DNA of 64,000 nucleotides from Salidesulfovibrio onnuriiensis. Its GTDB lineage: Bacteria > Desulfobacterota > Desulfovibrionia > Desulfovibrionales > Desulfovibrionaceae. Shown here one piece after another: positions 53,826 through 61,807 of the stretch. The notes beneath the pieces are model-generated. The model did not search any database. It was not told where the DNA came from and saw nothing but the letters and a program-made list of their open reading frames with translations. The position numbers and the translations under genes are program-made. Location of the stretch: the NCBI RefSeq assembly GCF_008001235.1, contig NZ_CP040751.1, positions 2,091,001 through 2,155,000 of the forward strand, written 5' to 3'. Position 1 is the first letter of the stretch. Each line of letters opens with the position of its first letter.

Positions 53826-54236
53826 TTACTTGGCTCCTTCCTGAATGGCGTGCTGGATGCCGGTAAAGTTCTTTTTGATGACGCTGGTCAGGGCGTTGTA
53901 CATCATGGTGTTCTTGGCCATGGTGGTCACTTCCTTTTCCAGATCCACGGAATCTTCACCGTAAACATAGCGCGGCCTGAATTCCTTGAGGCCGTTGCCC
54001 TTGAAACCGTTGGGGTCGAATTCGGCAGGCATGTGCATATCATTGGTCTTGGTCAACTTGCCCTTCATGTTCAGGGCCAGCGCTGTCTGGAGCTTGTCTT
54101 CGAACTCCAGTTTTCTCGGTTTGTATTCCGGGGTGTTGGCGTTGGCGATGTTGCCCATGACGAGATTTTGACGTTCCAGGCGCATGTCGAGCACTTTGGC
54201 TGTTACATTGATGTGGCTCCCGAAAAGTCCTTTCAT
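53826..54236 (-). CDS. flgB: Flagellar proximal-rod protein FlgB
   Basis: The 136-residue rod protein has the rod-family start (VTAKVLDMRLERQNLVMGNI, ANANTPEYKPRKLEFE) and C-terminal helix (VTTMAKNTMMYNALTSVIKK). The ATG at 54236 follows AGGAGG; the longer frame adds 16 unlikely residues. It is the first gene of the seven-gene minus-strand operon. Confidence 0.96.
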   Translation of the reverse strand: MKGLFGSHINVTAKVLDMRLERQNLVMGNIANANTPEYKPRKLEFEDKLQTALALNMKGKLTKTNDMHMPAEFDPNGFKGNGLKEFRPRYVYGEDSVDLEKEVTTMAKNTMMYNALTSVIKKNFTGIQHAIQEGAK

Positions 54237-54272
54237 TCCCGAATCCTCCTGCCTTGTTCCTTGTTTGATGCT

Positions 54273-54298
54273 GCCGGTGGGCAATTATTTCCACCGGC
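54273..54298 (-). promoter_or_regulatory. Inverted repeat in the flgB leader
   Basis: GCCGGTGG and CCACCGGC are separated by ten bases (AT-rich). With the predicted start near 54302 it would form a hairpin at the very 5' end of the flgB mRNA, which could stabilise it; an operator role is the alternative. Confidence 0.5.
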
Positions 54299-54313
54299 GT
54301 TCGCGTGTGATTT

Positions 54314-54329
54314 AGCAACTAGTGTTCCA
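54314..54329 (-). promoter_or_regulatory. Sigma54-type promoter for the flgB operon
   Basis: On the minus strand TGGAAC-ACTAG-TTGCT gives the -24 GG and -12 GC exactly ten bases apart and matches the consensus TGGCAC-N5-TTGCW at all but one core position. It lies about 80 bases before the flgB start. Sigma54 control of early flagellar genes is common. Confidence 0.65.
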
Positions 54330-54682
54330 TTTGTGTTAAGTCGTTGAAAATTAAAGAATAAAATTGAAAACGGTAGTGACGGAGCAGAGCGGGGAAGGGA
54401 GGGACGTCAAAGATGCGCCATTGTTTGGGAATCCTGCGTATGTGGACAAAAATGCCCAGTGGGGTGTGGGGAAAGGGGAATGTAGTGTTGATTTGAATAA
54501 ATAGTAATTAATTTAAATAATTATCAACATGTGGCTCGTTCGTGGTGTGGTGCGTAAACAAGAGGAAGTTGTGGGTGTTAGTGTGTTTGGCATGAGCGTT
54601 GCATTGCCGTTGTGCAGGCTAAAATTGCCTGAACGATTTTGCCACCCTTACTTTGGGTAAAGGAGTAACGGAGGGGATTATA

Positions 54683-55246
54683 ATGAGTGGTCATCTGGAT
54701 TACGAAATCAACAAAGAACTCGGTGAATGCTACCTCTTCATGGGTGAGCTGGATAAGGCCGAAGAGTACTACAAGAAGGCCATCGGCTCCAACGGTGTCC
54801 ATCCTGATCCGTACATTGGCCTGGCTACCGTCGCCGTCCAGCGCGGCGCCCTTGAAGAGGCTCTGGCCCTTTACAGAAAGGCCCACAAGATCGAAGCCAC
54901 TGACAAGAGTTTTGCCGGGATCGGCCTGATCGAAATGGAAAACGGCAACAAGGATGAAGCCTATTCCATGTTTATACAGGCTCTCGACGCCAATCCGGAA
55001 AATATGGTTGCCCTGTTCAGCCTGATCCGGCTCGGCCATGAGATGGAACGCCTGGTGGAGATCATGCCGTATCTCGAAAATTACCTGGAAATCGATCCGG
55101 AAAAATCAGAAGTGCGGTACGCCCTGGCCGGATGCCTCGCCTGCCTGGAAAGGAAGGACGAAGCAAGGGCCCAGTTGGAGCGTGTCCTTGAAGCCGACCC
55201 GGACAACGAGGCGGCCAAGGAACTTCTGGATCAGATCCAGGCCTAA
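54683..55246 (+). CDS. Tetratricopeptide-repeat protein
   Basis: The 187-residue protein is made of about five TPR units (ECYLFMGELDKAEEYYKKAI, IGLIEMENGNKDEAYSMFIQ, LAGCLACLERKDEARAQLER). No signal peptide. The ATG at 54683 follows GGAGGGG at correct spacing, whereas a start 30 bases earlier does not. It lies divergent to the flagellar operon, but nothing links it to motility directly. Probable scaffold of unknown partner. Confidence 0.87.
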   Translation: MSGHLDYEINKELGECYLFMGELDKAEEYYKKAIGSNGVHPDPYIGLATVAVQRGALEEALALYRKAHKIEATDKSFAGIGLIEMENGNKDEAYSMFIQALDANPENMVALFSLIRLGHEMERLVEIMPYLENYLEIDPEKSEVRYALAGCLACLERKDEARAQLERVLEADPDNEAAKELLDQIQA

Positions 55247-55414
55247 AAAAGTCTCCCCTCCCCGTTGGTTTCCTGTCCCGCTCGTTTCGGCGGGTGGGAC
55301 GGGAAACCAGCCTCTAAGACGGAGATTGGCGGATACTAAGGGGCCTAAGCCCGTCAAAAAACTTGCCTTTGAACGGCAAATCTGGCACAGCCTCCAAAAC
55401 CACGGAGGGGTGTC
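55247..55414 (+). other. Structured leader before the IMP cyclohydrolase gene
   Basis: GGTTTCCTGTCCCGC pairs with a GCGGGTGGGACGGGAAACC segment to form a long hairpin (about 55266-55308), followed by a shorter TTGCC/GGCAA hairpin. No T run follows the first hairpin. It does not match a purine, ZTP or THF riboswitch consensus that I know, but could be regulatory. Confidence 0.4.
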
Positions 55415-56011
55415 ATGAACGCGTTGCCTATCAAACGAGCTATCTTGAGTGTTACCGACAAATCCGGCCTGGCCGAATTTGCCGCTTTTCTTTCCGAACA
55501 GGGTGTCGAGCTGGTTTCCACCGGCGGAACTAAGAAGATGCTGCAGGAATCCGGACTTCAGGTCACTTCCGTCAGCGACGTCACGGATTTCCCCGAAATT
55601 CTGGGCGGCCGGGTCAAGACCCTGCATCCGAACATCCATGCGGGCATCCTGGCCGACAAGGACGATCCCGGCCATCTGGAAGTGCTGCGCGAGTTCAGCA
55701 TTGCACCCTTCGACATGATCTGCGTGAACCTCTACAATTTTGCCGATGCCGCCAAGAAGGGCCTTTCCCTGCGCGACGCCATCGAGCAGATCGATATCGG
55801 CGGTCCGTGCATGCTGCGCGCTTCGGCCAAGAACTTCCACAGCGTCTGCGTTGTTCCCGGCCCGCAGCACTATGATACGATCCGCAAGGAGCTGGAGGAA
55901 AACGGAAGCGTTTCCCTTGAGCTGCGCAAGGATCTGGCGGCCGAGACTTTTCGCCTTACCAGCGAATACGACGCCATGATCACAAAATACATTTCCGAAA
56001 ACGAAGCTTAA
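55415..56011 (+). CDS. IMP cyclohydrolase (PurH N-terminal domain, stand-alone)
   Basis: Closes FAICAR to IMP, the last step of purine synthesis. The 198-residue protein is the MGS-fold half of bifunctional PurH: KRAILSVTDKSGLAEFA, STGGTKKML, GGRVKTLHPNIHAGIL and EQIDIGGPCMLRASAKN are present. The AICAR transformylase half is missing; after SENEA the frame ends normally rather than breaking, so this is a dedicated gene, not a truncation. The partner domain is a separate gene at 61808-63082 on the other strand. A strong GGAGGGG precedes the start. Confidence 0.95.
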   Translation: MNALPIKRAILSVTDKSGLAEFAAFLSEQGVELVSTGGTKKMLQESGLQVTSVSDVTDFPEILGGRVKTLHPNIHAGILADKDDPGHLEVLREFSIAPFDMICVNLYNFADAAKKGLSLRDAIEQIDIGGPCMLRASAKNFHSVCVVPGPQHYDTIRKELEENGSVSLELRKDLAAETFRLTSEYDAMITKYISENEA

Positions 56012-56136
56012 CGGCTATTGAAAGGCGCGTGATTGCGACGTTGTTTCAAAAAGATCAAAACCTCACGTATACTTGGTGTACGCAGCGGTCTTGAACTTTA
56101 TTCGCGTCTGACATGCGCACACTTTTGAATAGTCTT

Positions 56137-56150
56137 GGAGAAGAGTCATA
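56137..56150 (+). promoter_or_regulatory. Ribosome site and apparent AUA start codon of hflX
   Basis: GGAG (56137-56140) is followed after seven bases by ATA (56148), in frame with HflX. The upstream in-frame stop is TAG at 56130, and no ATG, GTG or TTG occurs in frame until 56340, well inside conserved sequence. The spacing is the same as at infC. Confidence 0.65.
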
Positions 56151-57800
56151 GCACAGAAAGCACGGGGCAATACCCAAGGGCTTAAGCCCAGCCAGCTGAA
56201 ACGGCTCAACCGCCTGTATTTTCGTCGGTACCCGGTCAAGGAAGGGTACACCACGGAACAGGCCCGGGAACTTGCTGAAATCAGCCATGAGATCGGTCGC
56301 CAGATAGGCCTGCTTATCGACAGGCAGGGGCGGCCGTCCATGGTTCTGGTGGGTGATCCCGGGTCCATCTACATCCCGGAATTGCCCCGCGCCCGCCAGA
56401 GTTCCGGCCGTTTGCGCGGCCTGCGCCTGTTGCACACCCACCTGGCCGAGGACAGCCTTTCCCAGGAAGACCTCATGGATATGGTTTTCCTGCGGTTGGA
56501 CAGCGTCACGGTCCTTTCCCTGGACCATGATCAGCCTGTTGCCGTGCAGACCGCCTATATCCTGCCGCCCAACCCCGAGGGCAAGAGCTACGAAGTGCTG
56601 GATCCCTGCCGCTGGGACCGGTCCGACGTGGATCTGGAAGCCACGGTGGAGGCCCTGGAGGACGAGTTTGCCCGTCAGGAGGATGGGGTCTCCGTGGACG
56701 ATTCCGGGGAGCGGGCTTTGCTGGTCAGTGTGGACGTCGTTTCCAAGGATGTTCAGGATGTCTCCCTGGATGAACTTTCCGAATTGGCCAAGACGGCCGG
56801 GCTGGTGCCTGCCGGGCGTATGACCCAGCGGGTGCGCAAGCTCAATCCTAAGTTCATTCTCGGCAGGGGCAAGCTGGCCGACCTGGAAGTCCTGGCCCTG
56901 CAGACCAACGCATCCATCATTATTTTCGACCAGGACCTGGCCCCCACCCAGCTGCGCAACCTCGCCGACGTCACGGAACGCAGGATTCTCGACCGCACCC
57001 AGCTCATCCTGGATATTTTCGCCCAGCACGCCACCAGCCGCGCTGGCAAGCTGCAGGTGGAGATGGCCCAGCTCAAGTACATGCTGCCCCGTCTGGTGGG
57101 CCGCAACAGGGCCATGTCCCGGCTCATGGGCGGCATCGGCGGACGCGGCCCCGGGGAAACCAAGCTGGAAGTGGACCGCCGCCGCGCCCGCGACAAGCTG
57201 ACCAAGCTCAAGAAGGATCTGGACAAGGTGCGCAAGCAGCGTGGCCAGACCCGCGAGCGCCGCGACAAGGCCGGGCTGCCCATCGTTTCCCTGGTGGGCT
57301 ATACCAACGCGGGCAAGTCGACTTTGCTTAACACCCTGACCAGCAGCACGGTGCTGGCCGAGAACAAGCTTTTCGCCACACTGGATCCCACCAGCCGACG
57401 CATCCGTTTCCCCAAGGAACGGGAGGTTGTGCTGACGGATACGGTCGGGTTTATTCGCCGTTTGCCGCCGGACCTGCAGGAAGCCTTCCGGGCGACCCTG
57501 GAGGAATTGGAGTCCGCCGACCTGCTGGTGCAGGTGGCCGATGCCTCGCACCCCGAGGTGGAGGAACAGGTGGAAGCGGTGCGCAAGATTCTCGAGGAAA
57601 TGGGGCTGAATGAGATCCCGACCCTGCTGGTGCTCAACAAGTGGGACAGCCTGGATGACGAGGGGCGCGAAACCATGCGCAACATCTATCCGCAGGGCAT
57701 TCCCGCCGTGGCCCTTGAACGGCCCTCGCTGGAACCGCTGGTGGAGGCCATCCTCGACTCCCTGCCCTGGGAAAAACAGCCGGAAGAACCCGACTACTGA
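56148..57800 (+). CDS. hflX: Ribosome-associated GTPase HflX, apparent AUA start
   Basis: HflX rescues or splits stalled ribosomes under stress. From AUA at 56148 the protein is 550 residues. An N-terminal extension (GNTQGLKPSQLKRLNRLYFR, YTTEQARELAEISHEIGRQI) typical of the long HflX form in this group precedes the HflX domain (about 240-375, GIGGRGPGETKLE) and the G domain with G1 GYTNAGKST (384-392), G3 DTVG and G4 NKWD. Starting at the first ATG (56340) would delete 64 conserved residues and has no ribosome site. Its 3' end overlaps the convergent transporter gene by seven bases. Confidence 0.9.
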   Translation: MAQKARGNTQGLKPSQLKRLNRLYFRRYPVKEGYTTEQARELAEISHEIGRQIGLLIDRQGRPSMVLVGDPGSIYIPELPRARQSSGRLRGLRLLHTHLAEDSLSQEDLMDMVFLRLDSVTVLSLDHDQPVAVQTAYILPPNPEGKSYEVLDPCRWDRSDVDLEATVEALEDEFARQEDGVSVDDSGERALLVSVDVVSKDVQDVSLDELSELAKTAGLVPAGRMTQRVRKLNPKFILGRGKLADLEVLALQTNASIIIFDQDLAPTQLRNLADVTERRILDRTQLILDIFAQHATSRAGKLQVEMAQLKYMLPRLVGRNRAMSRLMGGIGGRGPGETKLEVDRRRARDKLTKLKKDLDKVRKQRGQTRERRDKAGLPIVSLVGYTNAGKSTLLNTLTSSTVLAENKLFATLDPTSRRIRFPKEREVVLTDTVGFIRRLPPDLQEAFRATLEELESADLLVQVADASHPEVEEQVEAVRKILEEMGLNEIPTLLVLNKWDSLDDEGRETMRNIYPQGIPAVALERPSLEPLVEAILDSLPWEKQPEEPDY

Positions 57801-58750
57801 TCCGGATCCCGGGAATCGTCAGGATGGTTGAGGGCGTTCTTGCACAGGCCGCCCACCTTTTTCCCGTCCCAGGATTTTCTGTCTTCGCGCGGTTCCACGT
57901 GAATGGTGATCTGGGCGCCGTCGAGAACCTTCTGAATTTCTTCTTCAATGATCACGCACAGGTCGTGGGATTCCTTGACCGTGGTGTTGCCGTCCACCAG
58001 CAGGTGGAAGTCGATGAATCGTCTGGGACCGGCCTTGCGTGTGCGCAGCCCGTGGAACGATGTTCCCTTGTCCGTGTGCTTGAGGATTGCGTCGTTGATG
58101 CGCAGCAGCTCCTCGTGGGGCAGGGCGTCGTCCATGAGCCCCTGCACCGAGCGTTTGATGAGGTCCACCCCGGTTCGGATGATGTTCAGGGCCATGACGC
58201 CGGCGATGATCGGGTCGAGGATCTGCCAGTCCGGGAAGATCAGCAGGATGCCCAACCCGGCCACCAGGCCGATGGATGTCCAGACGTCCGTGAGCAGGTG
58301 CTTGGCGTCCGCCTCCAGGGTGATGGAATCAAACTGTCTGGCGGCCCGGAGCATGATCTTGGCCGTGATGTAGTTGATCGCGGAAGAGGCCAGGGCCAGC
58401 CCGAGGCCGAGCCCGAGGCAGGAAAGCGGCTGCGGGGCTAGGAAACGGTTTACGGCGGTCCAGGCAATGCCCACCGCGGCCACCATGATTAGGATGCCTT
58501 CCGCGCCCGAGGCGAAATATTCGGCCTTGCCGTGGCCGTAGGCGTGCTCCTTGTCCGCCGGGCGCAGGGCGATGCTGATGGCGGTGAGGGCTATGAGCCC
58601 AGCCGTGAGGTTGACCACGGTTTCCGCCGCATCCGAAAGCAGTCCCACCGAACCGGTCATTCCCCAGGCCCCGAATTTGAGCGCCAGCGTAATGATGGAC
58701 GCGGCAATGGAGTAGTAGACGAATTGTTTCGGGGATTGGGCGGTTGTCAT
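57794..58750 (-). CDS. Cation diffusion facilitator (CDF) family transporter
   Basis: The 318-residue protein exports divalent metals (Zn, Fe, Co, Cd or Mn) by proton exchange. It has six membrane helices and a C-terminal cytoplasmic domain (about 205-290). Motifs are GLLSDAAETVVN in helix 2, HAYGHGKAEYFASG after helix 3 and DAKHLLTDVWTS in helix 5. The helix-2 site has D-x2-E instead of D-x3-D of FieF, seen in a CDF subgroup. Specific metal unknown. The 3' end overlaps hflX by seven bases. Confidence 0.92.
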   Translation of the reverse strand: MTTAQSPKQFVYYSIAASIITLALKFGAWGMTGSVGLLSDAAETVVNLTAGLIALTAISIALRPADKEHAYGHGKAEYFASGAEGILIMVAAVGIAWTAVNRFLAPQPLSCLGLGLGLALASSAINYITAKIMLRAARQFDSITLEADAKHLLTDVWTSIGLVAGLGILLIFPDWQILDPIIAGVMALNIIRTGVDLIKRSVQGLMDDALPHEELLRINDAILKHTDKGTSFHGLRTRKAGPRRFIDFHLLVDGNTTVKESHDLCVIIEEEIQKVLDGAQITIHVEPREDRKSWDGKKVGGLCKNALNHPDDSRDPDQ

Positions 58751-58884
58751 GATAATGCCTTTTGAATTGAATATTTTTCGTATCCATTCAGCGTAGGTAG
58801 CTTGGCGGCCTGCGTCAACCTTTGCAAGTGCGAATCAGCCTTGGCGAACAAGGGAGGCAGGTTCACTTGTATTTCCTGAGAGTA

Positions 58885-58928
58885 AGCACACAAAAAAGGG
58901 CAGAAATTTCTGCCCTTTTTTGTGTGCT
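58885..58928. terminator. 44-bp perfect palindrome, bidirectional terminator after plsY
   Basis: AGCACACAAAAAAGGGCAGAAA is followed directly by its exact reverse complement. Runs of six A and six T on each side of the GC core make it a terminator in both orientations; it lies 24 bases after the plsY stop. Confidence 0.85.
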
Positions 58929-58951
58929 GTTCTGGGGTGCGCCCCATTTTT

Positions 58952-59548
58952 TTATTTTGCGTCGTGCTTGGACTTGCGCCAGGGCTTTTCCTCGCCCTTG
59001 GCAAGCCGCTGGATGTTCTCGCGGTGCCGCCAGAACATGAGGGCCATGAGCACGACGGCAATGGGGATGAGATGCACGTTGCCGGTAAGCAGCGAGAACA
59101 CGGGCAGACAGACCGCAAAGGTCAGGGAGCCCATGCTCACGAATCCGGAAAGGAAGATGACCGCCAGACAGGCGACGGCCGAGAACAGGGTGGGCAGGAA
59201 CGCCGCGGCCATGAACGCCCCCAGGGTGGTGGCGACGGCCTTGCCGCCCTTCCAGTTCAGGAACGGGGAATAGACGTGCCCGAGAACCGCGGCGAGCATG
59301 ACCAGGGAAGTGAGTATCCAGCCGTCGTTCCAGATGGAGGCCATCCAGACCGGGACCGCACCCTTGAGGATATCCAGCGCAAGTACGACCACGCCGTACT
59401 TGAAGCCGCACAGGCGGGCCACGTTGGTGGCGCCGGTGTTGCGGCTACCGTCATCGCGCGGGTCGATGTTCTTGAATGTCTTGGCGATATACAGGCCGAA
59501 AGGCACGGAACCAAGGAAAAAAGCAAACAGGATCAGAACGATGGGCAT
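58952..59548 (-). CDS. plsY: Glycerol-3-phosphate acyltransferase PlsY
   Basis: Transfers the acyl chain from acyl-phosphate to glycerol-3-phosphate, the first step of phospholipid synthesis. The 198-residue membrane protein has five or more helices and the PlsY motifs: GSVPFG, DDGSRNTGATNVAR, GHVYSPFLNWKGGKAVAT. A strong GAGGAG precedes the ATG. Its own transcript ends at the palindrome downstream. Confidence 0.96.
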   Translation of the reverse strand: MPIVLILFAFFLGSVPFGLYIAKTFKNIDPRDDGSRNTGATNVARLCGFKYGVVVLALDILKGAVPVWMASIWNDGWILTSLVMLAAVLGHVYSPFLNWKGGKAVATTLGAFMAAAFLPTLFSAVACLAVIFLSGFVSMGSLTFAVCLPVFSLLTGNVHLIPIAVVLMALMFWRHRENIQRLAKGEEKPWRKSKHDAK

Positions 59549-59619
59549 GGGGTTCTCCTCTTCAGTTCAATATGCCGTTTGTTTTACAGGGTTTGGCGGC
59601 TCTTGAAAAGTGTTTGGGA

Positions 59620-61665
59620 TCAATCTTCATAGGCTTCCGCGATCTTGATTTCGTTGGTCAGGGGATCGATCCTGCCGAAATTGATCTGGAAACGCTGGCC
59701 CGGATAGAGTTTGTCGCCCAGAATCTTGCGCGGGGCGCGCACGTTGATCTGCAGCTCGGGCAGGGCCAGGCAGGGCAGGGGACCGTTTTCCTCCACCACG
59801 ATGGCTTCACGCAGTTTCTTGCGCTGCTGGCTGAGGTAGAAAAGTTTCCAGTACCGGGGCCGGAAACGCTGGATCTGCCCCACGGCCTGTGCGCGCGCAT
59901 TGAGGTTGGGCAGTCCGGATTCCAGTTCGTCGGCGCTTAGTCTCGGGGTGCCGGTTTCCAGGAACGAGCAGACCTGGGCCATGTTGATGAAGTCCAGGTA
60001 GCGTCGCAGGGGCGAGGTGAGGGAGGTATAGGCCGGAACTCCCAGGGCCGCATGACGCTTGGGCTGCACCTCGGTGGTGGCGGGCATGAGCAGGCGCACC
60101 CGCTGCAGGATTTCCGTGGGGTCGCTGAAGATGCCCGCCGCGTCGGCTGGAAGTGCGATATCCTGGCAGCGGTGGAGCAGGGGAACTTCGTTGTCCCTGC
60201 CCCACAGGGCCAGGGCGCAGTTGGCCAGGATCATGAATTCGCTGACCACCAGTTCGGATTCCGGGCAGGGCTCCTTGAGGGTGATGCTCACTTCAGGGCG
60301 CGGACCGTCGCCTTCCACGGTGACCACCGGCTCGGGCTTGCGGATGATGCAGGCCCCGTTGTCGATGCGCTTTTGGATGAGCGCCTCGGCCAGTTCGTGG
60401 GCCGTGATCATTTGTTCGTCGTCGCCTTCCGCAATGGATTTTTCCACGGCTTCATACGTGGTGTTGGCCTTGAGTCGTACCCAGGCCAGGCGCGGCGCAA
60501 CCGAAAGGATTTCCCCGGCCTTGTCCAGCTCGATTTCGGCCACGCAGGCCGGACGCGGCTCGCCCGCGTGCAGGCTGTAAAGTCCGGTGCCCAGTGCTTC
60601 GGGCATCATGTGCGTGGAACCTTCGGGCAGGTAGACGCTGGAAACGCGGTCGGCCACGACCCGGTCCAGGGGGGAACCGAAATCCCATGTCAGCATGGGG
60701 CGGGCCAGGGCCAGCTGGAGCCTGTAGCCCTGCTCGGTTCGCTCGATGAAAAATGCGTCGTCGATGTCTTTGGTGGTGGCCGCGTCAATACTCACGAACG
60801 GGATGTCTTCGGGCTCCTGTTTGAGCTTCTCGAAACGTTTGAACTGTTCGTCGATCTCGTCGGCATGTTCCTTGGACCATTCATCGCCCCAGGCATAGTG
60901 CGCCTCGTTGAGAAGATGATTGTGGTGCGGCGGCAGAATGCCCCATTTCTGCGCCAGCATGAGGGCGATGTGCGGCAGGTCGGGCAGTCCCTTGCGTACA
61001 GCGGTCCAGATCTTCTCGGACCGTTCGTCGGCGCTCTTGCCGATCTGGTCCAGCAGCACCTGCTGGAGCCTTGTCTCAACCTCGGGGTCGATCTTGGGCA
61101 GTTTGGCGTCGTAGCCTCCGGATTTCGAGTCCCAGAGCAGGCGCATGATGTCCTGTCCGGCCGTGACCACGGCCTCGCGCTCCTTTTCCTCGGCCTGGAT
61201 GCGCAGGCGTTCCTCGACCTTTTCGGCCGGGTAGATTTCGAAATAGGGGGGGCGGAACTTGAAATGTGTCTTGGCCGCGAGCATTGCGCGCCCCAGGGCG
61301 GCGATGCGGTCCGCGTCCGGGTCTTCCCAGAGCAGGTCCGCAAACCATTCCAGCCTGGCTTTTTCCATCTCTCCCTGGGACAGCTCCCAGAGTTCCATGA
61401 CATCGAGACCCGCATGGATCTGTCCGCGTTTTTCCTGGTGGGCGTTGAGTTTGTCCTGGATCTCCTGCTTGGAGACATTGGGGTCGTAGCCGGGCCCGTA
61501 CCAGGGCAGCACTCGCGCGGAGGGGAGTTTCATCTCCCGTTTGTTGATGGTCCAGATCCTGAGTTTGCCCGACTGTTCCTCCAGCACCCAGGCAAGCTGG
61601 GGCTGGTCTCCGTGCATGAATTCGACCACGGCGCCGGGGCGGATGTATGTCAGCGTATTGTTCAT
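59620..61665 (-). CDS. RNase II/R-family exoribonuclease (RNB domain)
   Basis: The 681-residue protein is a 3'-5' exoribonuclease candidate. The RNB domain (about 290-610) has the metal-binding motif DAATTKDIDDA with all four aspartates in the RNase II spacing, and SLTSPLRRYLDFIN at the other end. The C-terminus ends in an S1-like OB domain (about 615-680). The first 280 residues do not show cold-shock OB domains clearly and include an unusual helical region, as in RNB proteins of several deltaproteobacteria and cyanobacteria/chloroplasts. Substrate preference is unknown. Confidence 0.9.
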   Translation of the reverse strand: MNNTLTYIRPGAVVEFMHGDQPQLAWVLEEQSGKLRIWTINKREMKLPSARVLPWYGPGYDPNVSKQEIQDKLNAHQEKRGQIHAGLDVMELWELSQGEMEKARLEWFADLLWEDPDADRIAALGRAMLAAKTHFKFRPPYFEIYPAEKVEERLRIQAEEKEREAVVTAGQDIMRLLWDSKSGGYDAKLPKIDPEVETRLQQVLLDQIGKSADERSEKIWTAVRKGLPDLPHIALMLAQKWGILPPHHNHLLNEAHYAWGDEWSKEHADEIDEQFKRFEKLKQEPEDIPFVSIDAATTKDIDDAFFIERTEQGYRLQLALARPMLTWDFGSPLDRVVADRVSSVYLPEGSTHMMPEALGTGLYSLHAGEPRPACVAEIELDKAGEILSVAPRLAWVRLKANTTYEAVEKSIAEGDDEQMITAHELAEALIQKRIDNGACIIRKPEPVVTVEGDGPRPEVSITLKEPCPESELVVSEFMILANCALALWGRDNEVPLLHRCQDIALPADAAGIFSDPTEILQRVRLLMPATTEVQPKRHAALGVPAYTSLTSPLRRYLDFINMAQVCSFLETGTPRLSADELESGLPNLNARAQAVGQIQRFRPRYWKLFYLSQQRKKLREAIVVEENGPLPCLALPELQINVRAPRKILGDKLYPGQRFQINFGRIDPLTNEIKIAEAYED

Positions 61666-61700
61666 GAAGTCCCTTCAGTAATATATCCGTGCCCCAAATG

Positions 61701-61740
61701 AAAAGGCTTCGCGGGCTGCATAGGGCAAACCCGCGAAGCC
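61701..61740 (-). terminator. Terminator after the AICAR transformylase gene
   Basis: GGCTTCGCGGG/CCCGCGAAGCC with a twelve-base loop, followed on the minus strand by TTTTCATTT. Confidence 0.78.
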
Positions 61741-61807
61741 GATCTTCTATACTATTTGGACCGGGAACTCTAGCCCCGAACATGACGCCCCGTACAGGGG
61801 CCGTCTG

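Larger units (their letters stand above)
54237..54682. other. Divergent intergenic region, flgB / TPR gene
   Basis: The 446-base gap holds the sigma54-type promoter and leader hairpin of flgB and, on the other side, the promoter of the TPR gene. The remainder is AT-rich (about 54340-54560) with no gene or structural RNA that I can support. Confidence 0.65.

Noticed and set aside
55247-55414. Purine, ZTP or THF riboswitch before the IMP cyclohydrolase gene
   Set aside because: Hairpins are present but the conserved core bases of these classes were not found.
55415-56011. Frameshifted purH
   Set aside because: The second domain is absent downstream and present intact elsewhere on the other strand.
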